The notes: generated by a model not told the origin, from the letters alone. 64,000 nucleotides of DNA from Sporosarcina ureae DSM 2281 (GCF_000425545.1 NZ_AUDQ01000004.1:1-64000), one strand, 5' to 3'. Shown: positions 34,824-47,482, counted from the first letter of the stretch. Numbers and translations are program-made.

Positions 34824-35692
34824 GGCCGCTCCCCTTTTCTCGCAATAGCTTTTGCTAACTCTTGTGCCAATGTATCTTCCGTAAGTGCAATGCGATCAAA
34901 ACGCTGTCCACTCATCTTTTCGATCTGACGCTGAAAACGCACGGAACGCGGGACGCTGAGTCGAAATGAATGAAGCTGATCTTCCAAACTATATATTTCT
35001 TCAGGCGTCCCTTCCATCACAGCCGTCCCCTCATGCATCACAAGGATTCGATCACTGTAGCGTGCCGCATCTTCCATACTATGTGTCACAAGGATCGTCG
35101 TTAGACTCTCTGTCTTATGCAAATGATGAAATAACTCCATAATCTCTTTACGCCCTTTAGGATCCAAGCCCGCTGTAGGCTCGTCAAGGACTAAGACAGA
35201 TGGCTTGAATGCTAGGACACCCGCAATCGCAACACGCCGCATTTGACCTCCTGACAGCTCAAAAGGAGACTTCTGCAGCACATCATCCGGCAAACCTAAA
35301 AGCTTCACTAATTCATGTGCTCGAGCTCTTGCTTCCTCTTTCGGCACACCAAAATTTATAGGTCCGAACATGATATCTTTTTCAACTGTTTCTTCAAATA
35401 ACTGGTGTTCAGGAAACTGAAAGACAATCCCTACGTGGTTTCGAACTTCCTTCATCTTCTTACCTTTAGTCTGGGCAGTAATCATCGTGTCACCTATTTG
35501 GACAATACCTTCAGACGGCTTTAGCAACCCATTCAAATGAAGCAATAAAGTCGATTTCCCTGAACCCGTATGACCAATGATTGATGTATAAGAGCCTGAA
35601 GGGATCGTAGCTGTCACGTCCTGCAAAGCACGTTTCTCAAACGGTGAATCTTTAGCGTATAAGTATCCTACTTGCTGAAGTGAAATGTCCAC
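34817..35692 (-). CDS. ecfA2: energy-coupling factor transporter ATPase EcfA2
   Basis: A 291-residue ABC ATPase. Walker A GHTGSGKST, Q-loop FQFPEHQLFEETVEKDI, signature LSGGQMRRVAIAG, Walker B VLVLDEPTAGLDP and switch His in LVTHSMED. GTG start; overlaps the end of ecfA1 by 25 bases, so translation is coupled. Works with EcfA1 and EcfT. Confidence 0.97.
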   Translation of the reverse strand: MDISLQQVGYLYAKDSPFEKRALQDVTATIPSGSYTSIIGHTGSGKSTLLLHLNGLLKPSEGIVQIGDTMITAQTKGKKMKEVRNHVGIVFQFPEHQLFEETVEKDIMFGPINFGVPKEEARARAHELVKLLGLPDDVLQKSPFELSGGQMRRVAIAGVLAFKPSVLVLDEPTAGLDPKGRKEIMELFHHLHKTESLTTILVTHSMEDAARYSDRILVMHEGTAVMEGTPEEIYSLEDQLHSFRLSVPRSVRFQRQIEKMSGQRFDRIALTEDTLAQELAKAIARKGERPC

Positions 35693-36525
35693 AATTCATT
35701 CACCAACTCTTCTTCTGTCATATGATTACCTTGCAACTCTACGCCAGTGGCTCTTAATAACTCAGAAACACGTAAAGCAAATGGCAGATCAAGTCCTACT
35801 TTTTCAAGTTCAGTACCTTGTTGGAAAATTTCCTGCGGTGTACCTACCATCAATACTTGTCCTTCATTCATTACCAAAATACGATCTGCCAATAATACTT
35901 CCTCTAAATCATGTGTAATGGATAACACAGTCAAGTTAATTTCAGATCGTAACTTCTTGACGATCTCGATTACTTCTTCACGTCCTTGGGGATCCAGCAT
36001 AGAAGTGGCTTCATCCAAAATAAGTAGCTCAGGATGCATAGCTAACGCACCTGCAATCGCTACACGCTGCTTCTGACCACCTGAGAGATGATGTGGCTCG
36101 TGATTAATGTAATCCTTCATCTTCACCTGTTCCAAAGCCTCTTGAACACGTTTTACCATCATGTCGTATGGTACGCCGTTGTTTTCTAATGCAAAGGCTA
36201 CATCATCTTGCACAGTAGATCCGACAAACTGATTATCCGGGTTTTGAAAGACAATGCCCATACGCGAACGTGTTTCCCAAAGATTCTCTTCTGATAGTCG
36301 TTCCGAGAAGAGATGTACTTCACCTGATGAAGGAAACATCAAACCAATCAACAGCTTTGCTAGCGTCGACTTACCAGAACCGTTATGCCCTACAACTGCC
36401 AGCCATTCTCCTTCATACAAAGTGAAAGACGCATTATTCAATGCCTTAGTTGACATAGGCGAAGATTCTTCTTCCTCCATATCGTAAGAAAACTCCACAT
36501 GGTGCATCGACGCTATTTCCTTCAT
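35668..36525 (-). CDS. ecfA1: energy-coupling factor transporter ATPase EcfA1
   Basis: A 285-residue ABC ATPase. Walker A GHNGSGKST, Q-loop FQNPDNQFVGSTVQDDVAF, signature LSGGQKQRVAIAGAL, Walker B LLILDEATSMLDP and LSITHDLEEV. First gene of ecfA1-ecfA2-ecfT-truA. A structured RNA ending in a U-tract lies 70 bases upstream, separating it from rplQ. Confidence 0.97.
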   Translation of the reverse strand: MKEIASMHHVEFSYDMEEEESSPMSTKALNNASFTLYEGEWLAVVGHNGSGKSTLAKLLIGLMFPSSGEVHLFSERLSEENLWETRSRMGIVFQNPDNQFVGSTVQDDVAFALENNGVPYDMMVKRVQEALEQVKMKDYINHEPHHLSGGQKQRVAIAGALAMHPELLILDEATSMLDPQGREEVIEIVKKLRSEINLTVLSITHDLEEVLLADRILVMNEGQVLMVGTPQEIFQQGTELEKVGLDLPFALRVSELLRATGVELQGNHMTEEELVNELWTFHFSK

Positions 36526-36594
36526 TTAGATTCCTCCTCTTAGGTGATGTTATGGATCAATATAAACTCTATGTAATCAATTATTCTTATGTAT

Positions 36595-36681
36595 AAAAAA
36601 AAAGCGCGTACCTCATCTAAGGAATGCGCCTTTGAAAACGAAAATGCCGGGTGCTCATGCCGACATCTCAGATGAGGTACG
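36595..36681 (-). ncRNA. candidate structured RNA between rplQ and ecfA1 (three-way junction with terminator-like end)
   Basis: On the minus strand a perfect 12-bp closing stem, CGTACCTCATCT (36681-36670) with AGATGAGGTACG (36618-36607), encloses two smaller hairpins: TGTCGG/CCGGCA and AAGG/CCTT. Right after the closing stem come CGC and nine U residues. It therefore looks like a riboswitch- or leader-type fold whose closing stem doubles as an intrinsic terminator. It might instead be an L17-downstream-type 3' UTR element. I cannot assign it to a known class. Confidence 0.55.
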
Positions 36682-36757
36682 TAGAGCTAGACCAGTCGAT
36701 TACTCGCGGATCATAACACTCAGCTTTTATGTCGTATAAATCTCGTAGTTGTAATAA

Positions 36758-36789
36758 GAGGGTGTGCTGTGCGTGACAGACACACCCTC
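36758..36789 (-). terminator. hairpin after rplQ
   Basis: Minus strand: GAGGGTGTG pairs with CACACCCTC. It is followed by TTATTAC, a weak U-tract, so it is probably a leaky terminator or a 3' stabiliser. Confidence 0.6.
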
Positions 36790-36801
36790 GAAGTGTTGGA
36801 A

Positions 36802-37182
36802 TTACACCAGTTCGATAATAACTACTGGTGCGCCATCGCCACGGCGAGGTCCCATTTTCATTATACGTGTATAACCGCCTTGGCGATCTGCATAACGTGG
36901 TGCTACTGTATCAAAAAGTTTTTGAAGTGCAAACACTGTTGCTTCTTCGCCTTCTCCGTTTTCAACAGTTACCTTTTCACGACGGATATATTCAGCCGCT
37001 TGACGACGTGCATGAAGATCTCCACGTTTTCCAAGAGTGATCATCTTTTCAACTACTTTACGTAATTCTTTCGCACGTGTTTCAGTTGTTTGGATGCGCT
37101 CATGAATGATAAGATCTGTCGTTAAGTCGCGAAGCATTGCTTTACGTTGTGAACTTGTGCGTCCAAGTTTTCTGTATCCCAT
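36802..37182 (-). CDS. rplQ: 50S ribosomal protein L17
   Basis: 126 residues. [24 protein letters not shown] and [21 protein letters not shown] identify L17, which lines the exit-tunnel region. Last gene of the alpha operon (infA-rpmJ-rpsM-rpsK-rpoA-rplQ). Confidence 0.98.
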   Translation of the reverse strand: MGYRKLGRTSSQRKAMLRDLTTDLIIHERIQTTETRAKELRKVVEKMITLGKRGDLHARRQAAEYIRREKVTVENGEGEEATVFALQKLFDTVAPRYADRQGGYTRIMKMGPRRGDGAPVVIIELV

Positions 37183-37212
37183 TTGAAGTTACCCTCCTTC
37201 AATATATGTCAG

Positions 37213-38157
37213 TTATTCTTCAGAGCGTAACTCAAGGTTTAGCTCATCCAATTTAGCTTTCACTTCTTCAAGTGATTTACGGCCTAAGTTTCGCACTTTC
37301 ATCATTTCGTCTTCAGACTTGTTAGCAAGCTCTAAAACCGTATTGATGCCTGCACGCTTCAAGCAGTTATAAGATCGGACAGAAAGATCAAGTTCTTCAA
37401 TTGTCATTTCCAAAACTTTTTCTTTTTGGTCTTCTTCTTTTTCTACCATGATTTCTGCAGTTTGTGCTTCGTCAGTCATACCAACGAATATATTCAAATG
37501 CTCTGTAAGAATTTTAGCTCCAAGTGATACTGCCTCTTTAGGACCAATGCTTCCATCTGTCCATACATCGAGTGTCAACTTATCAAAGTTGGTACTTTGT
37601 CCGACGCGAGTGTTTTCAACTTGGAAGTTAACGCGTGATACAGGAGTGTAAATCGAGTCGATTGGAATTACACCAATCGCTAGATCCTCACGTTTGTTTT
37701 GATCGGAAGGAACATATCCTCGTCCACGTACAGCATACATACGCATACGTAAATGTCCATTTTTACCGAGAGTAGCAATCGGGAGATCTGGATTTAATAC
37801 TTCAACATCACTATCATGTGTGATGTCTGCAGCCGTCACGACGCCTTCACCTTTCACATCGATCTCAATAACTTTCTCATCGTCTGAGTAAATTTTGAGA
37901 GCTAGTTTCTTCACATTCAAAATAACTGTAGATACGTCTTCGACGACACCTTCAATTGTAGCGAATTCATGAAGTACACCATCGATTTGAATAGATGTCA
38001 CAGCAGCTCCTGGTAATGAAGACAAGAGAATGCGGCGCAAGGAATTCCCTAGGGTGTTTCCATATCCACGCTCTAATGGTTCGATAATAAACTTACCGAA
38101 CTGTGAATCTTCACCGATCGTTACTGTTTCAATCTTTGGTTTCTCAATCTCGATCAT
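37213..38157 (-). CDS. rpoA: RNA polymerase subunit alpha
   Basis: 314 residues, identical in length to B. subtilis RpoA. N-terminal assembly domain with [22 protein letters not shown]-terminal domain (~245-310) with [20 protein letters not shown] and [16 protein letters not shown], which contacts activators and UP elements. Confidence 0.99.
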   Translation of the reverse strand: MIEIEKPKIETVTIGEDSQFGKFIIEPLERGYGNTLGNSLRRILLSSLPGAAVTSIQIDGVLHEFATIEGVVEDVSTVILNVKKLALKIYSDDEKVIEIDVKGEGVVTAADITHDSDVEVLNPDLPIATLGKNGHLRMRMYAVRGRGYVPSDQNKREDLAIGVIPIDSIYTPVSRVNFQVENTRVGQSTNFDKLTLDVWTDGSIGPKEAVSLGAKILTEHLNIFVGMTDEAQTAEIMVEKEEDQKEKVLEMTIEELDLSVRSYNCLKRAGINTVLELANKSEDEMMKVRNLGRKSLEEVKAKLDELNLELRSEE

Positions 38158-38280
38158 TAATTTACCCTCCTCAAAACGTCTCTATAATGGTTTAACCTTA
38201 TTGAATTCACTGATAATAGATAGTCTATTTTAACAGTATTAACAAAAAATGTCTTTCTTAATCCAATAGATTCAAACCGA

Positions 38281-38688
<408 letters not shown>

Positions 38689-38696
38689 TTACCTAA

Positions 38697-39062
38697 TTAT
38701 TTTTTCTTGTTAGCCATTGTGCGTTTAGGACCCTTACGCGTACGTGCATTGTTTTTCGTGTTTTGTCCACGAACAGGCAATCCACGACGGTGACGGATAC
38801 CACGGTTACTACCGATTTCCATCAAACGCTTGATGTTTAGAGAAGTTTCACGACGAAGATCTCCTTCTACTTTCAAGCCGTCAATTTGTTCACGAATCTT
38901 ATCAAGCTCAGCGTCAGTTAAATCACGAACGCGAGTTTCTTGAGAAATATCAGCTGCAGTTAAAATTGATTGTGCAGTTGTTTTACCAATACCGAATATA
39001 TATGTCAATGAAATGACAACGCGCTTATCGCGCGGAACGTCTACACCAGCAATACGTGCCAT
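38697..39062 (-). CDS. rpsM: 30S ribosomal protein S13
   Basis: 121 residues. [25 protein letters not shown] and the basic C-terminal [19 protein letters not shown] identify S13, which bridges the 30S head to the 50S subunit. Follows rpmJ by 24 bases. Confidence 0.99.
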   Translation of the reverse strand: MARIAGVDVPRDKRVVISLTYIFGIGKTTAQSILTAADISQETRVRDLTDAELDKIREQIDGLKVEGDLRRETSLNIKRLMEIGSNRGIRHRRGLPVRGQNTKNNARTRKGPKRTMANKKK

Positions 39063-39086
39063 ATAAGTTGTGCACCTCCTTGTGTT

Positions 39087-39215
<129 letters not shown>

Positions 39216-39239
39216 TCAGTATTTCGGGAGTGCAAAAGT

Positions 39240-39458
39240 TTATTTGAAACGGTATGTGATACGACCACGTGTTAAATCGTAAGGTGAAAGTTCTAATGTC
39301 ACCTTGTCGCCTGGCAGAATACGAATAAAGTGCATACGAATTTTACCTGACACGTGTGCAAGCACAGTATGTCCGTTTTCTAACTCCACTTTAAACATCG
39401 CATTCGGCAACGTTTCAAGAACAGTTCCTTCTACCTCAATTACGTCGTCCTTCGCCAT
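39240..39458 (-). CDS. infA: translation initiation factor IF-1
   Basis: 72 residues, the standard IF-1 length. One OB fold: [41 protein letters not shown] and [18 protein letters not shown] 39458 is preceded by GGGAGA; an upstream in-frame extension is not conserved. Occupies the A site of the 30S subunit during initiation. Confidence 0.98.
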   Translation of the reverse strand: MAKDDVIEVEGTVLETLPNAMFKVELENGHTVLAHVSGKIRMHFIRILPGDKVTLELSPYDLTRGRITYRFK

Positions 39459-39804
39459 CAATCCTGTCTCCCTTCTATATCCCAATAAAGGCTTTCACCA
39501 TCGAGCGGCATCAGTTGCCTTCAAAAGGCTTCCTTCAACATATGTCCAGTTAGCATGAGTGATGTTCGAAAGACGTCTGCCACATTTCGCTGTTTCGCAT
39601 AAATCACGAATGAGATCCTTTATTGCCCTCGTTGCAGTGCCAATTATATATTATACTGCCATTGGCAATAGAATGCATGTCGGAACTACCAAGGAATTAA
39701 TGATAAACTCTCATTGATCTTATAACAGGAACCTAATGCTTTTGCAGTTCGATTTCATCCATTACCTTCCGAACAATGAAGAAGATGTGCCCGAAAAGGA
39801 TTGA
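39459..39804 (-). other. gap between adk and infA without the usual map gene
   Basis: 346 bases. B. subtilis has map (methionine aminopeptidase) and a KOW-protein gene here; neither, nor an obvious remnant, is visible. Minus-strand TATAAT beside a TGCCA/TGGCA palindrome near 39,640-39,665 could be an internal promoter for infA onwards (no good -35). Near 39,515-39,530 GCCTT/AAGGC forms a short hairpin before the infA ribosome site. Confidence 0.5.
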
Positions 39805-40479
<675 letters not shown>

Positions 40480-40504
40480 TTACAATAGGTCAGGCTATTG
40501 CTTT

Positions 40505-41797
40505 TTATTTCATAAAGCCTCTGTAATGTCTCTTCACTAATTGTGATTCTAATTGCTTCATTGATTCAAGGGCAACCCCTACTACGATGAGCAAGCTCGT
40601 TCCGCCAATTTGAGCGGATTGAGGCAAATTCGCCAAGTTAATGAAGAAGATCGGCATAACCGCTACGACAGCAAGGAAAATCGAGCCGACGAACGTCAGT
40701 CTATACAGAGTACTTGTTAAGTACTTTTGAGTGTTTGCTCCTGGACGAATTCCTGGAATGTATGCACCTTGTTTTTTCAGATTGTCTGCCATATTTTCTG
40801 GATTCACTTGAATGAATGCATAGAAATACGTAAACGCGATAATAAGTGTTACATACAAAATCATACCAATCGGATTCGTATAATCGAAGATCCGAATAAT
40901 AGTTTTAGTTACACTGTTCTCACCGAAAAATGGAGCGATTTGTTGTGGCGTTATAAAGAATGCCACCGCAAAGATTACCGGGATAACTCCTGCAGCATTT
41001 AATTTCAAAGGTAAGTGTGTTTGTTGACTTGCAACAGACTGATTGCGTCCTGAGACACGTTTCGCATATTGAATTGGAATTTTCCTCAATGCTTCTTGGA
41101 AGTAAATAACCCCGACCACTATGGCTACGATCACGATCAGCAGTAAGACCATCGTTGCAATTCTAATAAATAGTGCATCTCCAGCGTCTTGAATTTGCGT
41201 TACATACAACTGGTTAACTGCATTTGGAATGCCGGCAACAATCCCTGCAAAGATAATGATGGAAATACCATTTCCAACACCTTTTGCAGTAATTTGTTCA
41301 CCAAGCCATAGAAGGAAAGCAGTACCGGCAGTCAACACAATCGCAATTGTGATATACGTAGATACGCTATTGTCTTGAATCAGTGTACCGCCAAATGTTT
41401 GGTTGAAACCAAACGACATGGCAAGTGCTTGAATAAAGGCTAGAACGATCGTGAAATATCTTGTGAATTGTGCAAGTTTACGTCTTCCGACGTCACCTTG
41501 TTTTGACCACTCAGTAAACTTTGGAACAACATCCATCTGCAAGAGTTGTACAATGATGGATGCCGTGATATACGGCATAATCCCCATTGCAAAGATCGAG
41601 AAGTTGGATAGTGCTCCCCCACCAAATGTGTTCAAGAATCCGATAAACTGGTTATCTGATTGTTGTAAAGCAGTTGCATCAACGTTTGGAACCGGAACAA
41701 ATGTCCCTAGTCTAAAAACGATGAGCACTAGGAGGGTGAAAATTATTTTAGACCGGATCTCCTTCACACGCATGAAATTAGAGATTGTCTGAAACAT
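40505..41797 (-). CDS. secY: protein translocase subunit SecY
   Basis: 430 residues with ten membrane helices. FRLGTFVPVPNVD, GGGALSNFSIFAMGIMPYITASII (plug and lateral-gate region), VSGRNQSVASQQTHLPLKLN and GIRPGANTQKYL are diagnostic. The start codon overlaps the rplO stop by one base (TAATG). Forms the export channel with SecE and SecG. Confidence 0.99.
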   Translation of the reverse strand: MFQTISNFMRVKEIRSKIIFTLLVLIVFRLGTFVPVPNVDATALQQSDNQFIGFLNTFGGGALSNFSIFAMGIMPYITASIIVQLLQMDVVPKFTEWSKQGDVGRRKLAQFTRYFTIVLAFIQALAMSFGFNQTFGGTLIQDNSVSTYITIAIVLTAGTAFLLWLGEQITAKGVGNGISIIIFAGIVAGIPNAVNQLYVTQIQDAGDALFIRIATMVLLLIVIVAIVVGVIYFQEALRKIPIQYAKRVSGRNQSVASQQTHLPLKLNAAGVIPVIFAVAFFITPQQIAPFFGENSVTKTIIRIFDYTNPIGMILYVTLIIAFTYFYAFIQVNPENMADNLKKQGAYIPGIRPGANTQKYLTSTLYRLTFVGSIFLAVVAVMPIFFINLANLPQSAQIGGTSLLIVVGVALESMKQLESQLVKRHYRGFMK

Positions 41798-42237
41798 TAT
41801 ACCACCTCTGTTTGCCCGCCTGCTTTTTCAATTGCTTCTTTTGCAGAAGCGGAGAATTTGTTAGCACGTACTGTGATCTTCTTATCAAGTGTTCCGTTAC
41901 CCAGAATCTTGATACCAGATTTAGCGTTGCTTACAACACCAGTTTCAATTAACAATTCCGGCGTTACTTCCGTGCCTTCTTCGAAACGATTTAATGTGTC
42001 GAGGTTAACGATGGCATAATCTTTACGATTGATGTTCGTGAACCCGCGCTTAGGAAGTCGTTGGAAAAGAGGAATTTGTCCACCTTCGAAACCAAGACGT
42101 ACACCGCCGCCTGAACGAGCGTTTTGGCCGTCATGACCTCTACCAGAAGTCTTACCTGTTCCAGATCCAATCCCACGACCAACACGTTTGCGGTTTTTGC
42201 GAGATCCCTCAGCTGGTTTTAGCTCATGTAATTTCAT
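41797..42237 (-). CDS. rplO: 50S ribosomal protein L15
   Basis: 146 residues. [22 protein letters not shown], a glycine/arginine-rich N-terminal extension, and [13 protein letters not shown] are typical of L15, a late-assembly protein. Between rpmD and secY in the spc operon. Confidence 0.99.
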   Translation of the reverse strand: MKLHELKPAEGSRKNRKRVGRGIGSGTGKTSGRGHDGQNARSGGGVRLGFEGGQIPLFQRLPKRGFTNINRKDYAIVNLDTLNRFEEGTEVTPELLIETGVVSNAKSGIKILGNGTLDKKITVRANKFSASAKEAIEKAGGQTEVV

Positions 42238-42269
42238 CTTATCGGCACCTCCTTATTGTAAAATAGTAC

Positions 42270-42452
42270 TTAAATTTCTTTAACGGTTACCAAGTGGCTA
42301 ACTTTTGTAATCATACCACGGATGGCATCGTTGCTTTGATGCTCAACTGTTTGATTTAACTTTCGAAGGCCTAGTGCTTCAATTGTTTTACGCTGTGTTG
42401 GCTTTGAACCAATAACACTTTTCGTAAGGGTGACTTCAAGTTTGTTCGTCAT
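42270..42452 (-). CDS. rpmD: 50S ribosomal protein L30
   Basis: 60 residues. [28 protein letters not shown] is the diagnostic core; bacterial short form. Follows rpsE by 13 bases. Confidence 0.98.
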   Translation of the reverse strand: MTNKLEVTLTKSVIGSKPTQRKTIEALGLRKLNQTVEHQSNDAIRGMITKVSHLVTVKEI

Positions 42453-42465
42453 TGTATTTCCCCCC

Positions 42466-42966
42466 TTAACCTAACAGTTCTTCTACGGATTTACCACGCA
42501 ATTTGGCAATGTCTTCTGCGCGTTTCAAATTCTGCAACCCTTCGATTGTTGCACGTACCATGTTGATCGGTGTGCTTGATCCAAGAGATTTAGAAAGTAT
42601 ATCCGTGACGCCTGCAAGTTCAAGTACCGCACGGACAGGTCCACCTGCGATAACACCAGTACCCGGAGCAGCTGGTTTGATGAGGATTTGTCCTGCACCA
42701 AAGCGTCCGATTACTTCATGTGGAGTTGTACCTTTGACCATTGGCACTACAATCAAGTTTTTCTTCGCATCTTCAATTGCTTTACGGATTGCATCTGGAA
42801 CTTCTTGTGCTTTACCAGTACCAAAACCGACACGACCGTTTTTATCTCCGACTACGACAAGTGCAGTGAAGCGGAAACGACGTCCACCTTTTACAACTTT
42901 CGCAACGCGGTTGATCGTTACTACGCGTTCTTCAAACTCACTTTTGTTCTGATCATTACGACGCAT
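42466..42966 (-). CDS. rpsE: 30S ribosomal protein S5
   Basis: 166 residues. [36 protein letters not shown] is the double-stranded-RNA-binding-like domain, with the loop where spectinomycin-resistance changes map (VVKGGRR, wild type). Helps decoding accuracy and mRNA unwinding. Confidence 0.99.
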   Translation of the reverse strand: MRRNDQNKSEFEERVVTINRVAKVVKGGRRFRFTALVVVGDKNGRVGFGTGKAQEVPDAIRKAIEDAKKNLIVVPMVKGTTPHEVIGRFGAGQILIKPAAPGTGVIAGGPVRAVLELAGVTDILSKSLGSSTPINMVRATIEGLQNLKRAEDIAKLRGKSVEELLG

Positions 42967-42988
42967 GAAATATGTCCCTCCCTCTTAA

Positions 42989-43351
42989 TTAAAATTCCAG
43001 ACCATTTTCGCGTGCAGCGTCAGCTAATGCTTTTACACGGCCGTGGAAAAGATATCCGCCGCGGTCGAATACAACCGCTTTAACGTCTTTTTCAACAGCT
43101 TTCTTTGCAATAAGCTCGCCGACTTTAGCTGCAGATTCAGTGTTACCTGTAGATCCAGCCTCAACATCGTTATCTCTTGTAGAAGCGCTAACGATTGTTA
43201 CGCCATTCAAATCATCAATCAATTGTGCATAGATGTGTTTGTTTGAACGGTAAACGTTTAGACGTGGACGCTCTGCAGTTCCGCTGATTTTCGTACGCAC
43301 ACGTGCGTGACGCTTTTTACGGACAGCGTTTTTATCTTGTTTCGTGATCAT
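42989..43351 (-). CDS. rplR: 50S ribosomal protein L18
   Basis: 120 residues, binding 5S r[26 protein letters not shown] and [20 protein letters not shown] are diagnostic. ATG 43351 (MITKQDK) is preceded by GGAGTGA; a longer frame to 43378 is not conserved. Confidence 0.98.
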   Translation of the reverse strand: MITKQDKNAVRKKRHARVRTKISGTAERPRLNVYRSNKHIYAQLIDDLNGVTIVSASTRDNDVEAGSTGNTESAAKVGELIAKKAVEKDVKAVVFDRGGYLFHGRVKALADAARENGLEF

Positions 43352-43384
43352 CGGAGTCACTCCTTCCAAATACCTCAAGCGGTA

Positions 43385-43924
43385 TTATTTACCTGTTTTA
43401 CCTTCTTTACGACGAACGATTTCGCCTTCATAACGAATACCTTTGCCTTTATACGGCTCTGGCGGACGTACTTGACGGATGTTAGAAGCAAGAGCACCTA
43501 CGTGTTCTTTGTTGTATCCGCGAACGATTATTTTCGTGTTCGCTGGAACTTCAACTTCTACACCTTCTTCTGGTGTGAACTCTACTGGGTGTGAGTAACC
43601 TACGTTCAATACAAGTTTCTTCCCTTGCATAGAAGCACGATATCCAACCCCAACCAATTCAAGTGTGCGTTCAAATCCTGTAGATACTCCCACTACCATG
43701 TTGTTAAGAACAGAGCGTGTAGTACCGTGAATTGAACGGTGAGCTTTTGATTCAGAAGGACGAGTAAATGTAATTACATTGCCTTCTTGAGTGATCGTAA
43801 TTTCTTTATCTAATTGTCTCGAAAGTTCACCTTTCGGACCTTTAACAGTAGCGAAGTTTGCATCTGAAATTGTTACAGTAACACTTTCAGGAACTTCGAT
43901 CTGACGATTACCAATACGGGACAT
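43385..43924 (-). CDS. rplF: 50S ribosomal protein L6
   Basis: 179 residues. [25 protein letters not shown] and the C-terminal [21 protein letters not shown] are diagnostic. Two tandem L6 folds near the factor-binding site. Confidence 0.99.
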   Translation of the reverse strand: MSRIGNRQIEVPESVTVTISDANFATVKGPKGELSRQLDKEITITQEGNVITFTRPSESKAHRSIHGTTRSVLNNMVVGVSTGFERTLELVGVGYRASMQGKKLVLNVGYSHPVEFTPEEGVEVEVPANTKIIVRGYNKEHVGALASNIRQVRPPEPYKGKGIRYEGEIVRRKEGKTGK

Positions 43925-43954
43925 TCTATTGCACCTCCATTCAATTGTAGCTAA

Positions 43955-44353
43955 TTACCAAACGTAAGCGACGACTTCTCCGCCGACTTGTTTAGCGCGG
44001 GCTTCTTTGTCTGTTAATACACCGTTTGATGTAGAAACTAGTGCAACACCTAAGCCGTTAAGTACTTTAGGTACTTCGTTTGATTTAGCATATACACGAA
44101 GTCCTGGTTTAGAAATACGTTTTAAGCCATTGATAACGCGTTCGTTATCCTGACCGTATTTTAGGAAAATGCGGATGATGCCTTGTTTGTTATCTTCCAC
44201 GTATTCCACATCACGAACGAAACCTTCTCGTTTTAAGATCTCGGCGATTTCTTTCTTTACGTTTGAAGCAGGTACCTCAAGCTTCTCGTGGCGAACCATG
44301 TTCGCATTACGGATGCGTGTAAGCATATCTGCAATCGGATCACTCATTGTCAT
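43955..44353 (-). CDS. rpsH: 30S ribosomal protein S8
   Basis: 132 residues. [25 protein letters not shown] and GGEVVAYVW tail identify S8, which binds helix 21 of 16S rRNA and, in E. coli, represses the spc operon. Start agrees with the B. subtilis MxMxDPIAD form. Confidence 0.99.
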   Translation of the reverse strand: MTMSDPIADMLTRIRNANMVRHEKLEVPASNVKKEIAEILKREGFVRDVEYVEDNKQGIIRIFLKYGQDNERVINGLKRISKPGLRVYAKSNEVPKVLNGLGVALVSTSNGVLTDKEARAKQVGGEVVAYVW

Positions 44354-44383
44354 TTGAATTAACCTCCTTCCCTAATTAGGGGT

Positions 44384-44581
<198 letters not shown>

Positions 44582-44589
44582 CTATTATT

Positions 44590-45129
44590 TTACTTTTGGA
44601 ATGGCATGCCACACTGTGCAAGCAACTCACGTGCTTCTTCATCAGTGTTAGCTGTCGTCACGATGACGATATCCATCCCTCGTACTTTTGATACTTTATC
44701 GAAGTCAATTTCAGGGAAAATAAGTTGCTCTTTCACACCAAGAGTATAGTTACCGCGACCGTCAAACGCTTTTTTAGAAACGCCACGGAAGTCACGTACA
44801 CGTGGTAATGAGATTGAAACTAATTTATCGAGAAACTCATACATGCGCTCACCGCGAAGCGTTACTTTTGCTCCGATCGGCATACCTTCACGTAAACGGA
44901 ATCCTGCGATAGATTTTTTCGCTTTAGTAATGACTGGTTTTTGACCTGAAATAGTTGCAAGATCCTCTACAGCTGCATCAAGTGCTTTTGTATTTTGGAC
45001 AGCATCACCAACACCCATGTTGATAACGATTTTGTCTACTTTAGGAACCTGCATAACAGATGTATATTCAAACTTGCTCATTAGAGCAGGTGTGATTTCT
45101 TTAGAAAACTTCTCTTTCAAACGACTCAT
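44590..45129 (-). CDS. rplE: 50S ribosomal protein L5
   Basis: 179 residues. [41 protein letters not shown] and [20 protein letters not shown] are diagnostic. Binds 5S rRNA with L18 and L25-type proteins. Confidence 0.99.
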   Translation of the reverse strand: MSRLKEKFSKEITPALMSKFEYTSVMQVPKVDKIVINMGVGDAVQNTKALDAAVEDLATISGQKPVITKAKKSIAGFRLREGMPIGAKVTLRGERMYEFLDKLVSISLPRVRDFRGVSKKAFDGRGNYTLGVKEQLIFPEIDFDKVSKVRGMDIVIVTTANTDEEARELLAQCGMPFQK

Positions 45130-45155
45130 CAGTCGGACCTCCCTTCATGCAATAC

Positions 45156-45467
45156 TTACTTATCCAGTGATTCACCGGATTTTTTTGCAATACGTACTTT
45201 TTTACCGTCTTCCATTTTATAACCTACACGAGTCGGCTCGCCTGTTTTAGGATCGATTACCATCACGTTTGAGACATGAATTGTAGACTCTTGGCTTACA
45301 ATTCCGCCCTGTGGATTTTCTTGGTTCGGCTTTGTGTGTTTTTTGACGATATTAATACCTTCAACAAGCACACGGTCTTTTTTCGGATAAGCAGTTAGGA
45401 TCACACCTGTTTTGCCTTTATCTTTCCCAGAGATCACCATTACTTTGTCGCCTTTTTTAACGTGCAT
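45156..45467 (-). CDS. rplX: 50S ribosomal protein L24
   Basis: 103 residues. KOW motif in [44 protein letters not shown]. Assembly initiator near the tunnel exit. Confidence 0.99.
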   Translation of the reverse strand: MHVKKGDKVMVISGKDKGKTGVILTAYPKKDRVLVEGINIVKKHTKPNQENPQGGIVSQESTIHVSNVMVIDPKTGEPTRVGYKMEDGKKVRIAKKSGESLDK

Positions 45468-45502
45468 TTATCGCACCTCCTTGACTGGCTCTGTCATTAG
45501 AA

Positions 45503-45871
45503 TTAAAGAACTTCTGGAGCAAGTGAAATAATTTTCATGAAGTTACTGTCGCGTAGTTCGCGAGCAACTGGTCCGAAAATACGTGTTCCACGTGGCCCTT
45601 TATCATCACGAATAATAACGCAAGCATTCTCATCGAATGTAATGTATGAACCGTCTTTACGACGAACACCACTTTTCGTACGAACAATGACGGCTTTAAC
45701 GACGTCACCCTTCTTAACAACGCCACCTGGTGTTGCCTTCTTAACCGTAACAACAACTACGTCACCGATGTTAGCTACTTTACGACCTGATCCGCCTAGT
45801 ACTTTAATTGTTAGTACTTCGCGTGCACCAGAGTTGTCAGCAACTTTCATTCTACTTTCCTGTTGAATCAT
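45503..45871 (-). CDS. rplN: 50S ribosomal protein L14
   Basis: 122 residues, the standard length. [19 protein letters not shown] and [21 protein letters not shown] are diagnostic. Contacts 16S rRNA at an intersubunit bridge and is the RsfS binding site. Confidence 0.99.
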   Translation of the reverse strand: MIQQESRMKVADNSGAREVLTIKVLGGSGRKVANIGDVVVVTVKKATPGGVVKKGDVVKAVIVRTKSGVRRKDGSYITFDENACVIIRDDKGPRGTRIFGPVARELRDSNFMKIISLAPEVL

Positions 45872-45909
45872 CGAGGTTACCTCCTTCCGAAATCTGGGTT
45901 AAAAACCTA

Positions 45910-46173
45910 TTAGATGATGATCGCTTTTTCAACGACTTCTAGAAGACGGAAACGCTTAGTTGCCGATAATGGACGAGTTTCCATAATACGAACAACATCG
46001 CCGATTTTCGCTTCGTTTAGCTCATCATGAACTTTAAGTTTCTTAGAGTACTTTACACGCTTACCGTATAAAGAATGTTTTTTGTATGTTTCTACCATTA
46101 CCGTTACGGTTTTATCCATTTTATCGGAAACCACACGGCCTGTGTATACTTTGCGCTGGTTACGCTCAGTCAT
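45910..46173 (-). CDS. rpsQ: 30S ribosomal protein S17
   Basis: 87 residues. [25 protein letters not shown] and the OB-fold ending [22 protein letters not shown] identify S17. ATG 46173 with GGAGG upstream; a longer frame to 46191 overlaps the rpmC stop. Confidence 0.98.
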   Translation of the reverse strand: MTERNQRKVYTGRVVSDKMDKTVTVMVETYKKHSLYGKRVKYSKKLKVHDELNEAKIGDVVRIMETRPLSATKRFRLLEVVEKAIII

Positions 46174-46190
46174 GGCTGCAACCTCCTTCA

Positions 46191-46815
<625 letters not shown>

Positions 46816-46816
46816 A

Positions 46817-47479
46817 TTATTTGCCTCCTTCCCCAGAGTTCTTCTTAACTTTTACTGGAAGGACTTCACCACGATAAATCCATACCTTTACGCCAAGCTT
46901 ACCATAAGTAGTATCAGCTTCAGCATGTGCATAATCTATATCTGCACGTAATGTATGAAGAGGGACAGTTCCTTCACTGTAGTGTTCTGCACGAGCGATA
47001 TCAGCACCGCCAAGACGACCAGACACTTGTGTTTTAATTCCTTTTGCGCCAGAACGAATAGTACGTTGAATCGCTTGTTTCTGTGCACGACGGAATGATA
47101 CACGACTTTCTAATTGACGAGCGATTGATTCTGCGACTAATCTCGCATCCAAATCAGCGCGTTTGATTTCTACGATGTTGATGTGTACACGCTTGCCTGT
47201 GATTTCGTTAAGTTGCTTACGAAGTGTTTCTACTTCGGAACCACCTTTACCGATAACCATACCTGGCTTTGCAGTGTGGATTGTAATGTTAACACGCTTA
47301 GCAGCACGCTCAATTTCAACTTTTGAAACTGAAGCTTCGATAAGACGCTTTTCAATGTATTCACGGATTTTTAAGTCTTCATGTAGTAAGGACGCATAGT
47401 CTTTTTCCGCGTACCATTTTGAGTCCCAGTCACGGATGACGCCTACACGGAGTCCATTAGGATGTACTTTTTGGCCCAC
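46817..47479 (-). CDS. rpsC: 30S ribosomal protein S3
   Basis: 220 residues. KH domain with [12 protein letters not shown] and the C-terminal domain with [18 protein letters not shown]. Forms the mRNA entry helicase with S4 and S5. Confidence 0.99.
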   Translation of the reverse strand: MGQKVHPNGLRVGVIRDWDSKWYAEKDYASLLHEDLKIREYIEKRLIEASVSKVEIERAAKRVNITIHTAKPGMVIGKGGSEVETLRKQLNEITGKRVHINIVEIKRADLDARLVAESIARQLESRVSFRRAQKQAIQRTIRSGAKGIKTQVSGRLGGADIARAEHYSEGTVPLHTLRADIDYAHAEADTTYGKLGVKVWIYRGEVLPVKVKKNSGEGGK

Positions 47480-47482
47480 TAA

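Noticed and set aside
42503-42952. 150-codon + strand open frame antisense to rpsE
   Set aside because: A shadow of the conserved S5 gene in a codon-biased region; no ribosome site or family match.
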